Below are positions 31,945-44,098 of a stretch of DNA of 64,000 nucleotides, piece after piece (positions within the stretch are counted from its first letter, which is position 1; each line of letters starts with the position of its first letter). Below the pieces are notes generated by a model. The model was not told the origin of the DNA. It saw nothing but the letters and a program-made list of their open reading frames with translations, and made no database searches. The position numbers were made by a program, and so were the translations under genes. The stretch is from Narthecium ossifragum. Taxonomy: Eukaryota; Streptophyta; Magnoliopsida; Dioscoreales; Nartheciaceae. The DNA is taken from contig OY986973.1 in NCBI GenBank assembly GCA_963920575.1, forward strand, positions 4,443,054-4,507,053. The letters run 5' to 3'.

Positions 31945-33108
31945 ATGAGATTCAAGATCAAGACCAACACAAAGGCTAAAAGATGGTACTTTGATAGTGG
32001 ATGCTCAAGACATATGACGGGTGAAAGGAGCATGTTCTCAACCCTTCAATCTAAAGATGGAGGAATGGTGACTTTTGCAGATAATGGAAAAGGAAAAATT
32101 ATTGGCATTGGCAATATTGGTAAAACCTCTTCCATTATTATTGAAAATGTTCTCTTAGTTGAAGGTTTGAAACATAACTTGCTTAGCATTAGTCAATTAT
32201 GTGATAGAGGTAACAAAGTTATTTTTGAAGATTCAAAATGCTATGTTAAGAATGCTCTTAGTGATAAAATCTTGCTAGTAGGTCATCGTGATGGTAATGT
32301 ATACACTTTTTATCTTAATGATCTTGTTTGCCATGATGATCTATGTCATAGTGCTTTAAATGATAATTCGTGGTTATGGCATAGAAGACTTGGACATGCT
32401 CACATGGATTTAATTTCCAAACTCTCTCGAAAAGACCTTGTTCTTGGACTTCCCAAGATCAAATTCGAGAAAGACAAGATTTGTGATGCATGTCAAAGAG
32501 GAAAACAAGTAAAATCATCTTTCAAGTCTAAAGATGTAGTTTCCACCACAAGAGCACTAGAACTCATTCATGTGGACCTTTTTGGGCCTACTAAACCAAC
32601 TAGTTTAGGTGGTAGCTCATATGGATTTGTTTTAGTAGATGACTATACTAGATACACTTGGGTGATTTTCCTTGCACACAAAGATGAAGTCTTTGAGGAA
32701 TTCACCAACTTTTGTAGAAGACTCCAAAATGAGAAAGGTATTCTCATTACATGCATTAGAAGTGATAATGGAGGAGAATTCAAGAATTCCCATCTAGAAA
32801 AGTTTTGTAATGACAACGGGATTTCCCATAACTTCTCTTCACCTAGAACCCCTCAACAAAATGGTGTTGTTGAAAGGAAAAATAGAACCCTACAAGACAT
32901 GGCTAGAAGTTTATTATGTGAAAATAATCTTCCTAAGTACTTTTGGGCCGAAGCAATCAATACTTCTTACCATGTGATAAATAGAGTAACTTTGAGACCC
33001 ATTTTGAAGAAAACCCCTTATGAGCTTTGGAAAGGAAGAATTCCAAATATTGGGTACTTTAGAGCTTTTGGTTGCAAATGTTTTATCTTGAACAAATGGC
33101 AAGGATAG
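31945..33108 (+). pseudogene. Sirevirus pol, protease and integrase part
   Basis: The protease motif WYFDSGCSRHMTG is followed by the GAG-pre-integrase segment with an HHCC zinc region (HRRLGHAHMD to CDACQRGK). The integrase core has its three acids in VDLFGP, SDNGGEF and NGVVERKNRT. The open frame ends at 33108 by a frameshift close to 33100, since homology continues in another frame. All catalytic residues that I can see are present, so the lesion is the frame break. Confidence 0.88.
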
Positions 33109-35052
33109 TCTTGGAAAATTTGATGCTAGATCCGATGAAGTAGTCTTTCTTGGATATTCGGGAACAAGTAAAAGTTATAGAATCTTCAATAAAAGGACTT
33201 TGGTGGTTGAAGAATCAATGCATGTGACATTTGATGAAATGATTTTAATTCCTAATACAATTGATAATAGTAAAGATGAGGAAAACCCAATTGACAAATC
33301 AAAAGACTTATTGGATGAAACCCAAAATGATGTTGAAGAATTGAATGTTAGATTTGAGGAATCCCTTGAGATTATACCTAGTGATCAACATCATGAGTTG
33401 CCAAAGGATTGGAAGTATGCATCTTCGCACCCAAAGGAATTAATAATTGGTGAACCATCAAGAGGAATCCAAACTAGATCTTCATTAAATACTTGTGCAA
33501 ATCTAGCCTTCCTATCTCAAATTGAGCCTAAAACGATAGAGGAAGCACTAGAGGATGATCATTGGATCCTAGCAATGCAAGAAGAGTTAAATCAATTTGA
33601 AAGAAATGAAGTTTGGAATTTGGTACCTAGACCTCATGATCATCCCGTTATAGGTACTAAATGGGTTTTTAAAAACAAAATGGATGAATCGGGAACAATT
33701 ACAAGGAATAAAGCTAGACTAGTTGCAAAAGGTTTCAACCAACAAGAAGGAATTGATTTTGATGAGACTTTTGCACCGGTAGCTAGACTTGAGGCAATAA
33801 GACTACTTCTAGCTTTTACATTTTACAAAGATTTCAAATTATATCAAATGAATGTTAAGAGTGCTTTCTTGAATGGTTTACTAAAGGAAGAAGTCTATGT
33901 TGAACAACCCCCCGGTTTTGAAGACTATAAATTGAGAGATCATGTATTCAAACTTACTAAAGTCTTATATGGATTAAAACAAGCTCCTAGAGCTTGGTAT
34001 GAAAGGCTTAGCAAATTCTTGATGAATAATGATTTTTGTAGAGGAAAAATTGATACTACATTGTTTACCAAATCAAAAGGCAAAGACTTGCTCTTGGTTC
34101 AAATTTATGTTGATGATATCATTTTTGGTTCTACAAATGATAAACTTTGTGAAGAATTTGTCACATGCATGCAAAGTGAGTTTGAGATGAGTTTAATGGG
34201 TGAACTCAATTATTTTTTTGGTTTACAAATCATGCAAACTCAAGGAGGGATCTTTATTAATCAAGCCAAATACACTAGAGACCTACTCAAGAAATATGAT
34301 TTTGTAGAATCCAAAATTTATAGAACCCTCATGTGTACAACACTAAAATTAGACAAGGATGAAGATGGGAAACCCGTTGAACAAACACTTTATAGAGGGA
34401 TGATTGGTTCTTTACTCTATTTGACCGCTAGTAGACCGGACATCATGTTTAGTGTTTGCCTTTGTGCAAGATACCAATCTTGTCCTAAGGAATCTCATTT
34501 AGCTGCGGTCAAGAGGATCTTTAGATATCTAATAGGAACCCAAAATTATGGTTTGTGGTATCCTAGAAGATCATCTTTTGATCTAATTGGCTACTCCGAT
34601 GCGGATTTTGCCGGATGTAGACTTGATAGAAAAAGCACAAGTGGCACATGTCACTTTCTTGGTCATGCATTTGTTTCTTGGTTTTCCAAGAAGCAAAATT
34701 TGCTTTATCCACCACCGAAGCGGAATACATTGCGGCGAGTAGTTGTTGTGCACAATTACTTTGGATGAAAATGCAATTGGAAGATTACAACATACATGTA
34801 GGAAAAATGCCCATTAGATGTGACAACACTAGTGCCATAAACTTATCTAAAAATCTCATCCTGCATTTTAGAACAAAGCACATAGAAATTAGACATCATT
34901 TCCTTCGTGATCATGCACAAAAAGGAGATATTGCACTTGAGTTTGTTAGCACCGAACATCAAATTGCAGATATTCTAACCAAACCCTTGAGTGAAGACAG
35001 AATTCTCTATCTACTAAGGGAGCTTGGGATGTCCAATGGATGTCCAAAATAA
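33109..35052 (+). pseudogene. Sirevirus pol, reverse transcriptase and RNase H part
   Basis: The reverse transcriptase is open from about 33110 (from 33200 without stops) to 34768, with [25 protein letters not shown] and the catalytic YVDD box in [12 protein letters not shown] one-base loss near 34695 shifts the frame, and RNase H continues at about 34695-35052 ([36 protein letters not shown]). This is the usual Ty1/copia C-terminal order. The breaks prevent a full polyprotein. Confidence 0.9.
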
Positions 35053-35259
35053 AGGAGCTAAAAGGAAAAGGTATGGTCACCTCTTTAACTGCTTTTCATA
35101 ACATATTCAACTTGAATGCTAAATTTTGGTAAATTAAGTTAATATCATGATTAATGAGTGATTTTTGTCTCATAATATTTAGTTACACGTGCATGCAAAG
35201 ATTTGTGATGTTTTGATTTAAAAATGATTTTAAATTGAATTTCAAAAATCACTTTCTGG

Positions 35260-35555
35260 AACTGACGGTCGATCCAGACTACTTGACGGTCGACCGTGCG
35301 TACATTCACACTGGACGGTCGATCGCCAACTTCCTCGGATCGACCGTGGGATGTAATTTTTTGACGCATTGTGTGCCACGGTCGACCGCCAACTTCGTTG
35401 GATCGACCGTGCGATGGTTTTTACACAAAATGTGTGCGACGGTCGACCGCCAAGTCTTCGGATCGACCATGGGCTTTTATTTACACACAAAATGCTCGCG
35501 ACGGTCGACCGCCAACTTCTTACGGTCGACCGCCACGGACCGTGTGACAACTTAA
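35260..35555. repeat. Internal palindrome array of the Sirevirus
   Basis: Repeats of ACGGTCGACCGCCAACTTC and GGATCGACCGTG-type words, about five to six units, lying between RNase H and the extra ORF. They use the same core as the LTR arrays. Confidence 0.85.
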
Positions 35556-35726
35556 GTAGGGGCTTTTTCGTCTTTTCCACTCCAATCTCCCCTTATAACT
35601 CCCGATCAACCCTTCATTCCTCACTGGTTCGACCGTGCCCTAACTTTCTCCAAACGACCGTGCTCCTCCTCCTCTCTCTCTCAAGTCGATCTCCTCTTCC
35701 CCACTCAAAACCCTAACCAACTGGAG

Positions 35727-36938
35727 ATGCCTTGTACCAAGAATGTTGGTCCTCCTTCACCTGAGGAACCAAGTCCAGCTAGGAAATGGAAAAAGCCTGC
35801 AGCAAAGAAGCCACCCGGGTCAAAGAAAGCTAAAGGAGCACAAGGAGGTTCTTCATCCAATCCTCAACCTACCCCTTCCTACGACGACTACTTCTTCCTA
35901 GATATGGATAGGTATAAATCCTGGCCAGATTTTAAGGATAAATTCGTTGTTTCCGGTAGAGCTTTACAACTGCCAGTAGGAAAGGAACGTGTAGTTGAAC
36001 GATATTTTACTGTTATGGGTTGGAAGAAATTCCTAGAGATGCCTCATTACATCTATCCTGAAATGGTTAGATATTTCTATTGCAATATGACTGAGGATAT
36101 AGATGATGAAGGTTGTGTAGCTATTAGTAGCTATATTTATGGTAATGAAATCAAAATTACCATAGAATGGTTGAATGAGCTATTAGATGCACCTAATCAA
36201 GGAGAGTGCATATACTTCACTTCTTATGAGGATCTCAATAGTTGATAAGGACAAACAAGGGAGGAAGGCAATCCTTAAGGCCCTACTTGTTGAGAAAAAC
36301 CCAATAGAGCTCAATAGCCTACACCAACAATTTAGGGAGCTTGCCCACTTCCTAGGAACAAACCTATTTCCTAAGTTTGGCCATCATGATCACTTGAAAC
36401 CCATCCATGCCTATGTTCTCTCTTGCATGGTTAGGCAGAAGCCTCTTAACCTAGGTTATCTCCTTATCAAGGAGATGCTAGGCAATCACTTCCTTTTGGG
36501 GGGCTTCTAACAAACATCTTCAAAGCCCTCACCCTAAACCTAGCCGATGATGAACGCAAACCTCTTTCTCAACCCTTCAACAAGTCCACCTACAAGAGGA
36601 TGAAGGCAGCCAAACGAGCTTTAGGCCTCAGTTGGCCTGATGTCAGTAGAGATGAAGATGATGAGCCTCAAGAAGAGCATGAAGCAAAAACTTTAGGGGG
36701 AGAGCCTTTACTTGAAGGACATCAAGGAGAAGCCTCTAGTAGCCAAGTTCGTCGCAACATGGCACAAAGGTTTGATGATCTCGAAGCTAGATTGGGAAGA
36801 ATGGAACTAAGTCTGGGAGATATCAAGACTTCCCAAGCAACAATCACCGGAGATCAAGCCAAGATGTCTCAGCAACTTGACGAGATTTTCGCCTACATCA
36901 AGAATGAATTCCCACCTGACACCCCTTCAGCTGATTGA
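35727..36938 (+). pseudogene. Sirevirus extra ORF upstream of the 3' LTR (plant transposon-protein-like)
   Basis: The ATG at 35727 opens a 172-codon frame with a basic, Pro-rich start (KWKKPAAKKPPGSKKAKG), then MDRYKSWPDFKDKFVVSGRA and VVERYFTVMGWKKFLEMPHY. Similarity seems to continue in another frame (36187-36510: FRELAHFLGTNLFPKFGHHD) and again at 36600-36938 with a C-terminal coiled coil (RRNMAQRFDDLEARLGRMEL). This matches the plant transposon-protein domain found in retroelement ORFs downstream of pol. Sireviruses often carry an extra ORF here, sometimes called env-like, but I see no signal peptide or membrane segment. It is broken by at least two frame changes. Confidence 0.65.
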
Positions 36939-37463
36939 TCCTAATTCCCCATCCTCCTTACCTCTTTTTGATAATGCCAAAGGGGGAGAAAAGTGTGATG
37001 AATGTGAACAATAGCCCTACATTTCTACATTTCTACATTTCAGATCTTTACTTTTGTATTTTGGAAAACCTTGTTTTTGAAATGAAAGTCTTGTAATTTC
37101 AAGTTTTCCAAATGATTTTGTTGTATGAAATGTTGGAATCTTTTGAATGAAATAGAGATGTGTTTGGTTATTGCTATGATGTATTAATACAATGTTATAA
37201 TTCAATATGAAATCACTTCATGAAAGCTTAAATGTTGTTATTGAAAAGAAGTGAACATGCCAAAATCCAAACCATTATGTCAACATATCTTGAATGGAAC
37301 TTTTAATATCATTTTAAAGATATATGACTTATGTGCATCTTGAAAATTAACTTTAAAACACATTTTTTGAAAGAAAAGGATGCATTGGTTAAGGGGGAGT
37401 CAAAATATTTTAATATTTTATCATCACATTTAAAAGGATTGTCATCATCAAAAAGGGGGAGAT
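36939..37463 (+). other. Sirevirus 3' untranslated region with several polypurine tracts
   Basis: AT-rich, with CAAAGGGGGAGA (36978-36989), AAGGGGGAG (37391-37399) and AAAAGGGGGAGAT (37451-37463) directly before the 3' LTR. The last is the probable plus-strand primer. Confidence 0.85.
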
Positions 37464-38601
37464 TGTTGATCCTAACCTTGTTTTGATGATGCCAATATAC
37501 ATTAAATGATAAAATATATGTTTAATATTTATTACCCCTTTAATTTGAAATCTTAAATTCAATATTTAAGTTATTTTTGTACTGACGGTCGATGCAAGGA
37601 TCGACCGTGGGAATGGATCGACCGTGGTGAATGCTTCATACTTGGCTACATGCGTATTGGCTCACGGTCGATCGGTGCATCGACCGTGGGAAGTGTTTTT
37701 CTTCACAGAGCCCGACGGACGATGCGACGGTCGATGCGGCGGTCGACTGTGACACATTAATGAAGAATGTGAAGAAGCGACAGTCGATCGGTGCATCGAC
37801 CCTGGGAAGCATTTTTCTTCACAGAGGCTGACGGTCGATGCGGCGGTCGACCGTGACGCATATATGAAGAAAAGTCAAGGAGCGACGATCGATCCGAACA
37901 TCGACCCTGGGAAGCGACCTTCTCAACAGAGGCTCACGGACGATGTGACGGTCGATGTCACGGTCGACCGTGAGCGTGACGGACGATGCGTGGATCGACC
38001 GTCGAGCAAAAAGGCTGAGTTTTTTATACATGACAGACGATGCATGGATCGGCCGCCAGCAGCGCGCAGAGTAAAAAACTAGCCGTTGGAGAGTTTCAGG
38101 GAGCCGTTGGGGCTCCTTGTTGAGCTGGTTGAAGCCCATCTATAGTAGTTCCTTCATGTAAACTTGCAAGAACTTTTATCATTATTATTGAGATCATTTG
38201 AGCAAGTACTAGAAAAGATTTCTACTTATTCTCCTTGAGATAAAACCTTTGTAAACCTTCTTCAAGTGTGAAGAAGTATTTTGAGAGTTGTTCAACAGCA
38301 AGTGGCTGTGATTGTAAGGTCACCAAGCACCAGGAAGCTTGGAGGAAAAGCTTATAAGGGATTTGCAAGTAGTGGAACCTCAAGGAGAGCCTTGAGAGAA
38401 GTGGACGTAAACCAAGAGTTGGGTCGAACCACTATAAATCGTTGTCATCTCTCTAACCCTCTTTACTGTATTCTTGCATGCCTCCTTACTTTATTTTCAT
38501 CTCATCTACAAGCATTTAAAGTGTTGTTTCTCTACTATCTGATTTTTCCATTAAACTAGATTTTCGAAAAGAGTCCAATTCACCCCCCTCTTGGACCTTC
38601 A
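37464..38601 (+). repeat. Sirevirus 3' LTR (1138 bp)
   Basis: It starts TGTTGATCCTAACC and ends CTTGGACCTTCA. It differs from the 5' LTR by small indels (for example one palindrome unit missing near 37615) and scattered substitutions. Confidence 0.93.
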
Positions 38602-38886
38602 GTGGGGAGTTGAGAGGAAGGTTCAGGTGATAGACATGCCACGAGGGTTTTTTGCATTCAAGTTCTCTTCAGAACAAGATAGGAGCTATGTTTTGGCCAG
38701 AAGACCATGTTATGTGAATGGTCTGCCGTTGTCTCTCATCCCTTGGGGAGAGAACTTCTGTCCCACCGCTGAGGATTTCTTCAAGGCCTAGATTTGGGTG
38801 AGGATCTCTGGACTGGCTATCGAATGCAACGATGTGGAGGTCGTCTCTACTGTTGCGGCTAAGGTGGGATATCCATTCAAGGTTTG

Positions 38887-39815
38887 AAGAGATCGATCTT
38901 CCTCCATGGAATGATTGATCACCCACGGGGCGTGACCAAGGATACAAGGCAATGATCAATCATCTCTTATAGGAATGATCGATCATCTATGGGACGTAGC
39001 CAGCAATTGAAGATCAAATGATCGATCTTCACCCCTAAATGATCGATCATTTGATAGCAGTTAAGCAAAATCAAAGGCCCTGATCTAACCCGAGTTAAGG
39101 GGATACCTAGGCTATAAATAGTCATCTTTTAGGGTTTTTATGGGCTCTCTAGACTCTCTCTTGGCTGCTTGGAGGTCAAGGAGAGGGAAAACTAGGGTAA
39201 CTGCTAGAACCACTACGCTAGTGCTAGAACCACTAGGGTAACTGCTAATCCTTGATACATTCTATTTGGCGACCTCAAGGTGCTAGAACCATCTTGATCT
39301 TACACCTAAATCCATATTATACTATTTTTTCACGATGAATTCATTCTAATCAGAGGATTCATTAGCAGTGATCATAACTAAGCATTAGGTCGCTAACTTT
39401 TAGATAATTGCTCTCACTGACAAGGGATCCTAACTAGAACTTGCTGAGTGACAGAGAGAACTAGTCATTCACCTATCAACCATTAGGAAAACCATTCAGT
39501 TTGGTTAGCTCGTTCTAATCCTAAGAAGACCTGGTAGAATCTTAGTTATTGATTAAGAATTCCCTGGTACCTTTTCTCATATTTATCAATCATTTAGTAT
39601 AAAGTTAGTTTAATTTCAATTCAGAATCTTTTCTCAACTTATTGGTAGGAATACTTAGATTGAGTTTAGTAGTTTAATTATTTTCCTACACATTCCATGT
39701 GGATTAGACTCGGATTCACTGCTATCTACCCCCAAAGTAGTTAGTTTGAAGTTCCATTAAAAATTTATAATTTTGATCGGGCGCGTTAAGTTGCGACACT
39801 TTTCAAGCTCTATCA
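38887..39815 (+). mobile_element. LTR-like insertion, copy B
   Basis: Same family as copies A and C, with GATCGATC-rich repeats at 38888-39060, AAGCAAAATCAAAGGC, a TATAAATA box at 39113-39120, the CTTGATCTTACACCTAAAT block and an end at CTCTATCA. It interrupts LINE ORF1. Exact limits and target duplication could not be fixed. Confidence 0.65.
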
Positions 39816-40056
39816 ATGTCTTGCATGAAGGAGCAATCAGTTGCATGCTTGAAGTTCTAGTTAAGGAGATTCCAACCTTAGAAGAGTTACGATGTTTGGA
39901 GACCCTCTCGGACAGCGACGACGATCCTCCGATGGCAGATGCTGATTGGGATGCCAGAGCTGACGAGGGCGAGGTCCCTGCTGAGGACTACCCTCACAGA
40001 AAACGTCCTTACCTCTCCCTTCTAGATGAGTCGCTGACTACTGCCCGAGTGAATCC

Positions 40057-43000
40057 ATGAAGCTCTTCTTTTGGAATACCCAGGGAGCGGGGCCGGGGAG
40101 GGTTGTGAGGACTTGTCGGCGGGTTGCAGAGGAGTACGGTCATGGTCTCATATTTTTGATCGATGTCATTGTAGCTGCTAATAAGCTGAGTTGGGTGTAG
40201 CGTAGATTGGGAAGGGGCTGGTGTAGTTATCTGATTCAGAGGTAGGGAGACACAGTGGCATCTTTGCTGTTTGGAAACCTGGGTTACGGAGGATCTCCAT
40301 GACTCACCAATCTCAACAGGTGATGCATGGGATCGTTTCTTGCGCATAGTTTGGTCAATTTGTTGGTGCGGCTGTGTATGGAGTGAGAACTGCTGCTGAA
40401 AGGCGTGAGCTCTGGGACTATCTGACTCGTGTTTGTTATGTTGGGCTGCCTCTTGTCATTACTGGTGACTTCAATGCGATTGTTTCTGCTGAGAAGAAAC
40501 AAAAGGTGTTGTATTTGTTTTTGGCAACTCTCAGAGGGATTTCCTCAACTTTATTTTTACAAATGAGCTGGTGGACCTTGGCTTCACTGGTTTTCAGTTC
40601 ACATGGACTAACCGTCAGAGCGGTAGTGATAGGATAAAGGAAAGGTTGGACATGGCATTGGTGAACACTAGCTGGAAGGAGAACTACCCGTTGACTTCTG
40701 TGAAACATTTGGTCTGTGTCGGTTCCCATCATGCGTCGATATTGGTTACTCTGAATGATCCTATTGTTAGAATTGGTCCTTCCACTTTTTACCTAAAATA
40801 CTCATGGCTGAAAGCTCCGGAATTCCAAGAAGTTTTGATTAACACTTGGTAGTGTCATTTCCATGGTTCTAAACAGTATGTCTTCACCTCAAAATTGAAA
40901 GCAGTGAAGGTGACCGTGAAGGATTGGGATTGAAGGGATGGTAAGGAGGATATTTTTCAAATCGACAAATCGGTTGAGGGGTGTTTGGTGGACCTCTACA
41001 AGCGGGAAGAGGATGGGCTTGCCTCCGTGTTGGAGATTGATCAGATTTCTCAACTGGAGAACTAGTTGGAGGCCTTGATTGGGAAACAACAAGATAGGGC
41101 AGCACAAAGGGTTCGAAAAGTCTAGCTTCAATCTGGGGATCGTAACACTTCCTTTTTCCACCATCTTGTTACTGAGCGAGCTTTGAAGTCCACTGTTCGT
41201 GAGGTGATGAATGAGGATAGGGTTGCGGTCTCTGGCCAGGAGGAGATGGGAGAGGTCTTCGTCCTGTATTACACTCGGCTGTGGGAGGAGGATGCTATTG
41301 GTTTGGATGTGGAGCTTCCTATGCTTCCTCTAGTTCAGGAGCAGGATCAACCATTGCTTGAGGCTCATGTGACTGCTGTTAAGGTCATGGAGGTCTTAGT
41401 GAACATGGGCAAAGGTTGCTGCCCAATGCCAGATGGAATCTCGGTGGAGTTTTACCTTGACTCTTGGGATGTAGTTGGTGTAGACTTCGTGGAGATCATT
41501 CAAAAGTTCTTCCGGACTACTCGGCTACCTCCTAGTCGGAATGAGACCCTAATCTCATTTATTTCTAAATGCAAATTCCCTAGGAATGTGAGGGAATTCA
41601 GACCTATCAGCTTCTGCAACGTCAATTACAAGGTAATTACTACAATCCTTGCCCGGCGGATAAACTTGGTGTTGGGTGATCTTATAAGCATCGAACAATC
41701 AGCTTTTGTCTCCGAAAGATGCATCCATGATAATATAGATGATGCCAAGGAGGCGCTTCACTCTATGCAGAAGACTCCTAAAACCAAAAGTCTGATGGTT
41801 CTCAAGGTAGACCTAAGGGTGGCCTACGATAGGGTTTAGTGGAGTTTCCTATGTAGTGTGCTACTATCCATGGGCTTCCCGTCAAGGTGGGTTGCTTGGG
41901 TGGTGCCGTCCATGGAGGGGCCACTATTTTCATTCATTCTGAATGGCCGGCTTCATGGTCGGTTGGCGTCTCGATGCGGACTTAAAGAAGGGGACTTTCT
42001 CTCCCCTTACCTCTTCCTTATTGTGTAGGAAAACCTCTCTAAGCTTCTGAAGGCTCCTGGCTCTTGTATCAAAGGGCTAGAATTCAAAGGCTCGGATTTC
42101 TCCCTTTCTCACATTTTGTATGTTGATAATTGCTTGGTGTTCTCTAGAGCCGACTACATGGAGGCTCGGCAGCTCAAGTTGTTGCTTATCGGGTTCAAGT
42201 TGCTTGAAGAGCTTGAAATGAATGACGCCAAGTCCAGTATCTGATTCTCACCGTCGACCGATGGGGATCGTCGGGCTACTATTTGTCAGATTATGGGTCT
42301 TAAAGAAGCTGAAGGGATGCGGTCCTACCTTGGGACTCCTATTGGTGTTGGGAGAGCGAAGAAGATGGATTTTTCAGCAATTGTGGAGAAGATGATAGCC
42401 CGTATCCTTTCTTGGCAAGGTAGTGGGGCACCTAGTTCTCCTTAAGGCGGTCCTTAAAGCTATCCTAGCTTATGTCATGGCGACGACTCATGTTCATATT
42501 GCTGTTATCAAGACCTTCATACGGATTTGTAGAGAAGTTTTGTGGAGAGGGAAAAGGTCGAGGCTTGGCCTAGTTTCTTGGAAGGATGTATGCCTTCCAT
42601 TAGAGGCAGGCGGACTTGGGGGTGCTTGATTTCTCTACATGGTGGGTAGTTTTAAAAATGAAGCATGTGGCTCAATTTTTGGATGATGAATCTAACGTAT
42701 GAAAGGAACTAGCCAGAGCGAAATACCGATAGGATGGACTTCTCCCATCCCTTGCGAATTCTGCTTCACCTTCGTCGTACTGGAGGTCCATTTGCGCCGC
42801 TGCAGAGGAGTTAAGGCAGGGATTGGCTTGGTCAATTGGGGAGAATAGTTGAGTGTCTGTGCTTTGTGGTGCTTGGTTCTCAGAGGTTTCGCTAATGAAG
42901 TGGCCTACCTTTGTCAAGGTTGATGACACTTTGGATGGCTTGGTTGCTGGTCAACTGATGCAGGAGAGGCTATGGAATAGAGAAAGGTTATTGAAACTAT

Positions 43001-44098
43001 GTCATCTTCTCTTAGCTTGTTCTATCATGGATGTGGACATTGGGAACAGAGGAGATGCTGCTAAGTGGGCGTATAACAACTCTGGCAAGATCTCTACTTC
43101 GTCAACGTATTTGATGTTGATTCAGCGAAAGCATCACTTGGGGTCTGGCGTTTCCTGGTCTAGCGTTTGGAGGTTTCATGCCGACCCTAAAGTCAAGCAT
43201 TTTATCTGGTGTGTTCTTAGGGGGAAAGTTGCAGTCCGTGACATTATGTGGTGCCTCTGCCTATCGACAGATCGTGACTGTCCTAGATGTGTCGTGGAGC
43301 CATAAACTGTTGAGCACGCAGTATTTGGTTGTAAATTCTTTTGTTGGGTATTCGAGATCATAACGGAGAAGGTAGGGACCCTTCTTCCATCTTGGCAACC
43401 AGATAGGCTGATGGAGTTTCTTGTTGGCTCTTCTGGAAGTGAGAGGGAGAAGTTGCAACGGGAGTATCTGGCAGTTGGAGCGTGGCATGTCTGGAAGGAT
43501 CATAACGATTGTGTTTTCGCTGGTGGTGGTTCATCGGCAATGACGGTGGCATGCAGAACCATGAGAGTTGTCAAGGAGGTTGTTGGTCTCAAGCAGCAGG
43601 GCGAGACCTTCGAGGAAAGGCAGAGCGGGGTTCATGTGATTAGAACGGATGCCTCCGTTGATCCCGAGTCTAGCTTCCGTTGATCCCGAGTCTAGCTCTG
43701 TGGTTGTTGGTGTTGTTGGTTTGGGCTCTGATAGGCTCCCTGCATGGGTTGTGGGTTCACCGGTCTCTACAGGATTTGTTCTGCAGAGCGAGATGTTAGT
43801 TATCGCATATGGCCTTAAAGAGGCGCGGTTTCGAGATGTTAGGCGTTTCATCGTCGAGTCGGACTCCTTAAATGCTATACATATTGTGAATGGCTTGAGG
43901 CTACGACCGGTGGAGCTTGTGGGGATAGCTCAAGAGATTTGGCGAGAGGTGCTCGCATTAGATTCTGTTTTGTTTTTCTATCTCCCTAAATCGTCTAATG
44001 TCTATGCTGATTGTGTTGCCTGGTTTTGCCGTCGCTCGGGGTCATCATTTGTCAGGTGCCGCGAGAATAGGCTAGAACTATTTGATAATTTCTTGTAA
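40057..44098 (+). pseudogene. LINE ORF2 (endonuclease, reverse transcriptase, RNase H), decayed
   Basis: It starts MKLFFWNTQGAGPGRVV, a plant L1 endonuclease N-terminus, overlapping the ORF1 stop. Endonuclease pieces include LPLVITGDFNAIVSAEKK and LGFTGFQFTWTNRQSGSDRI. The reverse transcriptase (about 41183-42420) has FRPISFCNVNYKVITTILAR, SAFVSERCIHDNI and a catalytic box reading YVDN (about 42119-42130), where the family has (F/Y)ADD: the second Asp is lost. The zf-RVT region (about 43050-43330: KVKHFIWCVLRGKV, DRDCPRC) and an RNase H domain (43640-44098: RTDASVD, FIVESDSLNAIHIVNGL, VYADCVAWFCRR) follow. At least ten stops or frame changes make it dead. Confidence 0.88.

Larger units (their letters stand above)
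28943..38601 (+). mobile_element. Complete Sirevirus-like Ty1/copia retrotransposon, 9659 bp
   Basis: It is flanked by perfect 5-bp repeats GTGGG (28938-28942 and 38602-38606). LTRs start TGTTGATCC and end CTTTCA/CTTCA. A primer binding site TGGTATCAGAG (30112-30122), complementary to initiator tRNA-Met, follows the 5' LTR. Polypurine tracts precede the 3' LTR. Gag, protease, integrase, RT and RNase H are in copia order, with an extra ORF before the 3' LTR. Multiple AAGGGGGAGA-type tracts (36978-36989, 37391-37399, 37451-37462) and palindrome-rich LTRs are known Sirevirus hallmarks. Several stops and frameshifts make it non-autonomous. Confidence 0.93.
27506..40060 (+). pseudogene. LINE ORF1 (DUF4283-type gag-like), split by insertions
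   Basis: The ATG at 27506 opens MGEELPKSSPT and is cut by LTR copy A. The middle part (28748-28937) encodes SSLVDRVWEESTDADVVELS and FSLFGRFAGGRVSLES, with stops. The copia element then follows. After it, 38607-38886 encodes VQVIDMPRGFFAFKFSSEQD and YVNGLPLSLIPWGENF, typical of plant LINE ORF1. LTR copy B follows, and the C-terminal acidic tail ends with TGA at 40058-40060, overlapping the ORF2 ATG (ATGA). ORF1 proteins bind the LINE RNA. Several stops show it is dead. Confidence 0.8.

Noticed and set aside
35727..36245. Envelope-type gene in the copia element
   Set aside because: No signal peptide, glycoprotein features or transmembrane segment are visible.
27541..39815. Idea that LTR-like copies A and B are the two LTRs of one retrotransposon
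   Set aside because: The sequence between them is LINE ORF1 plus a copia element with its own LTRs and duplication, and LINE coding sequence resumes after each copy, so they are separate insertions.
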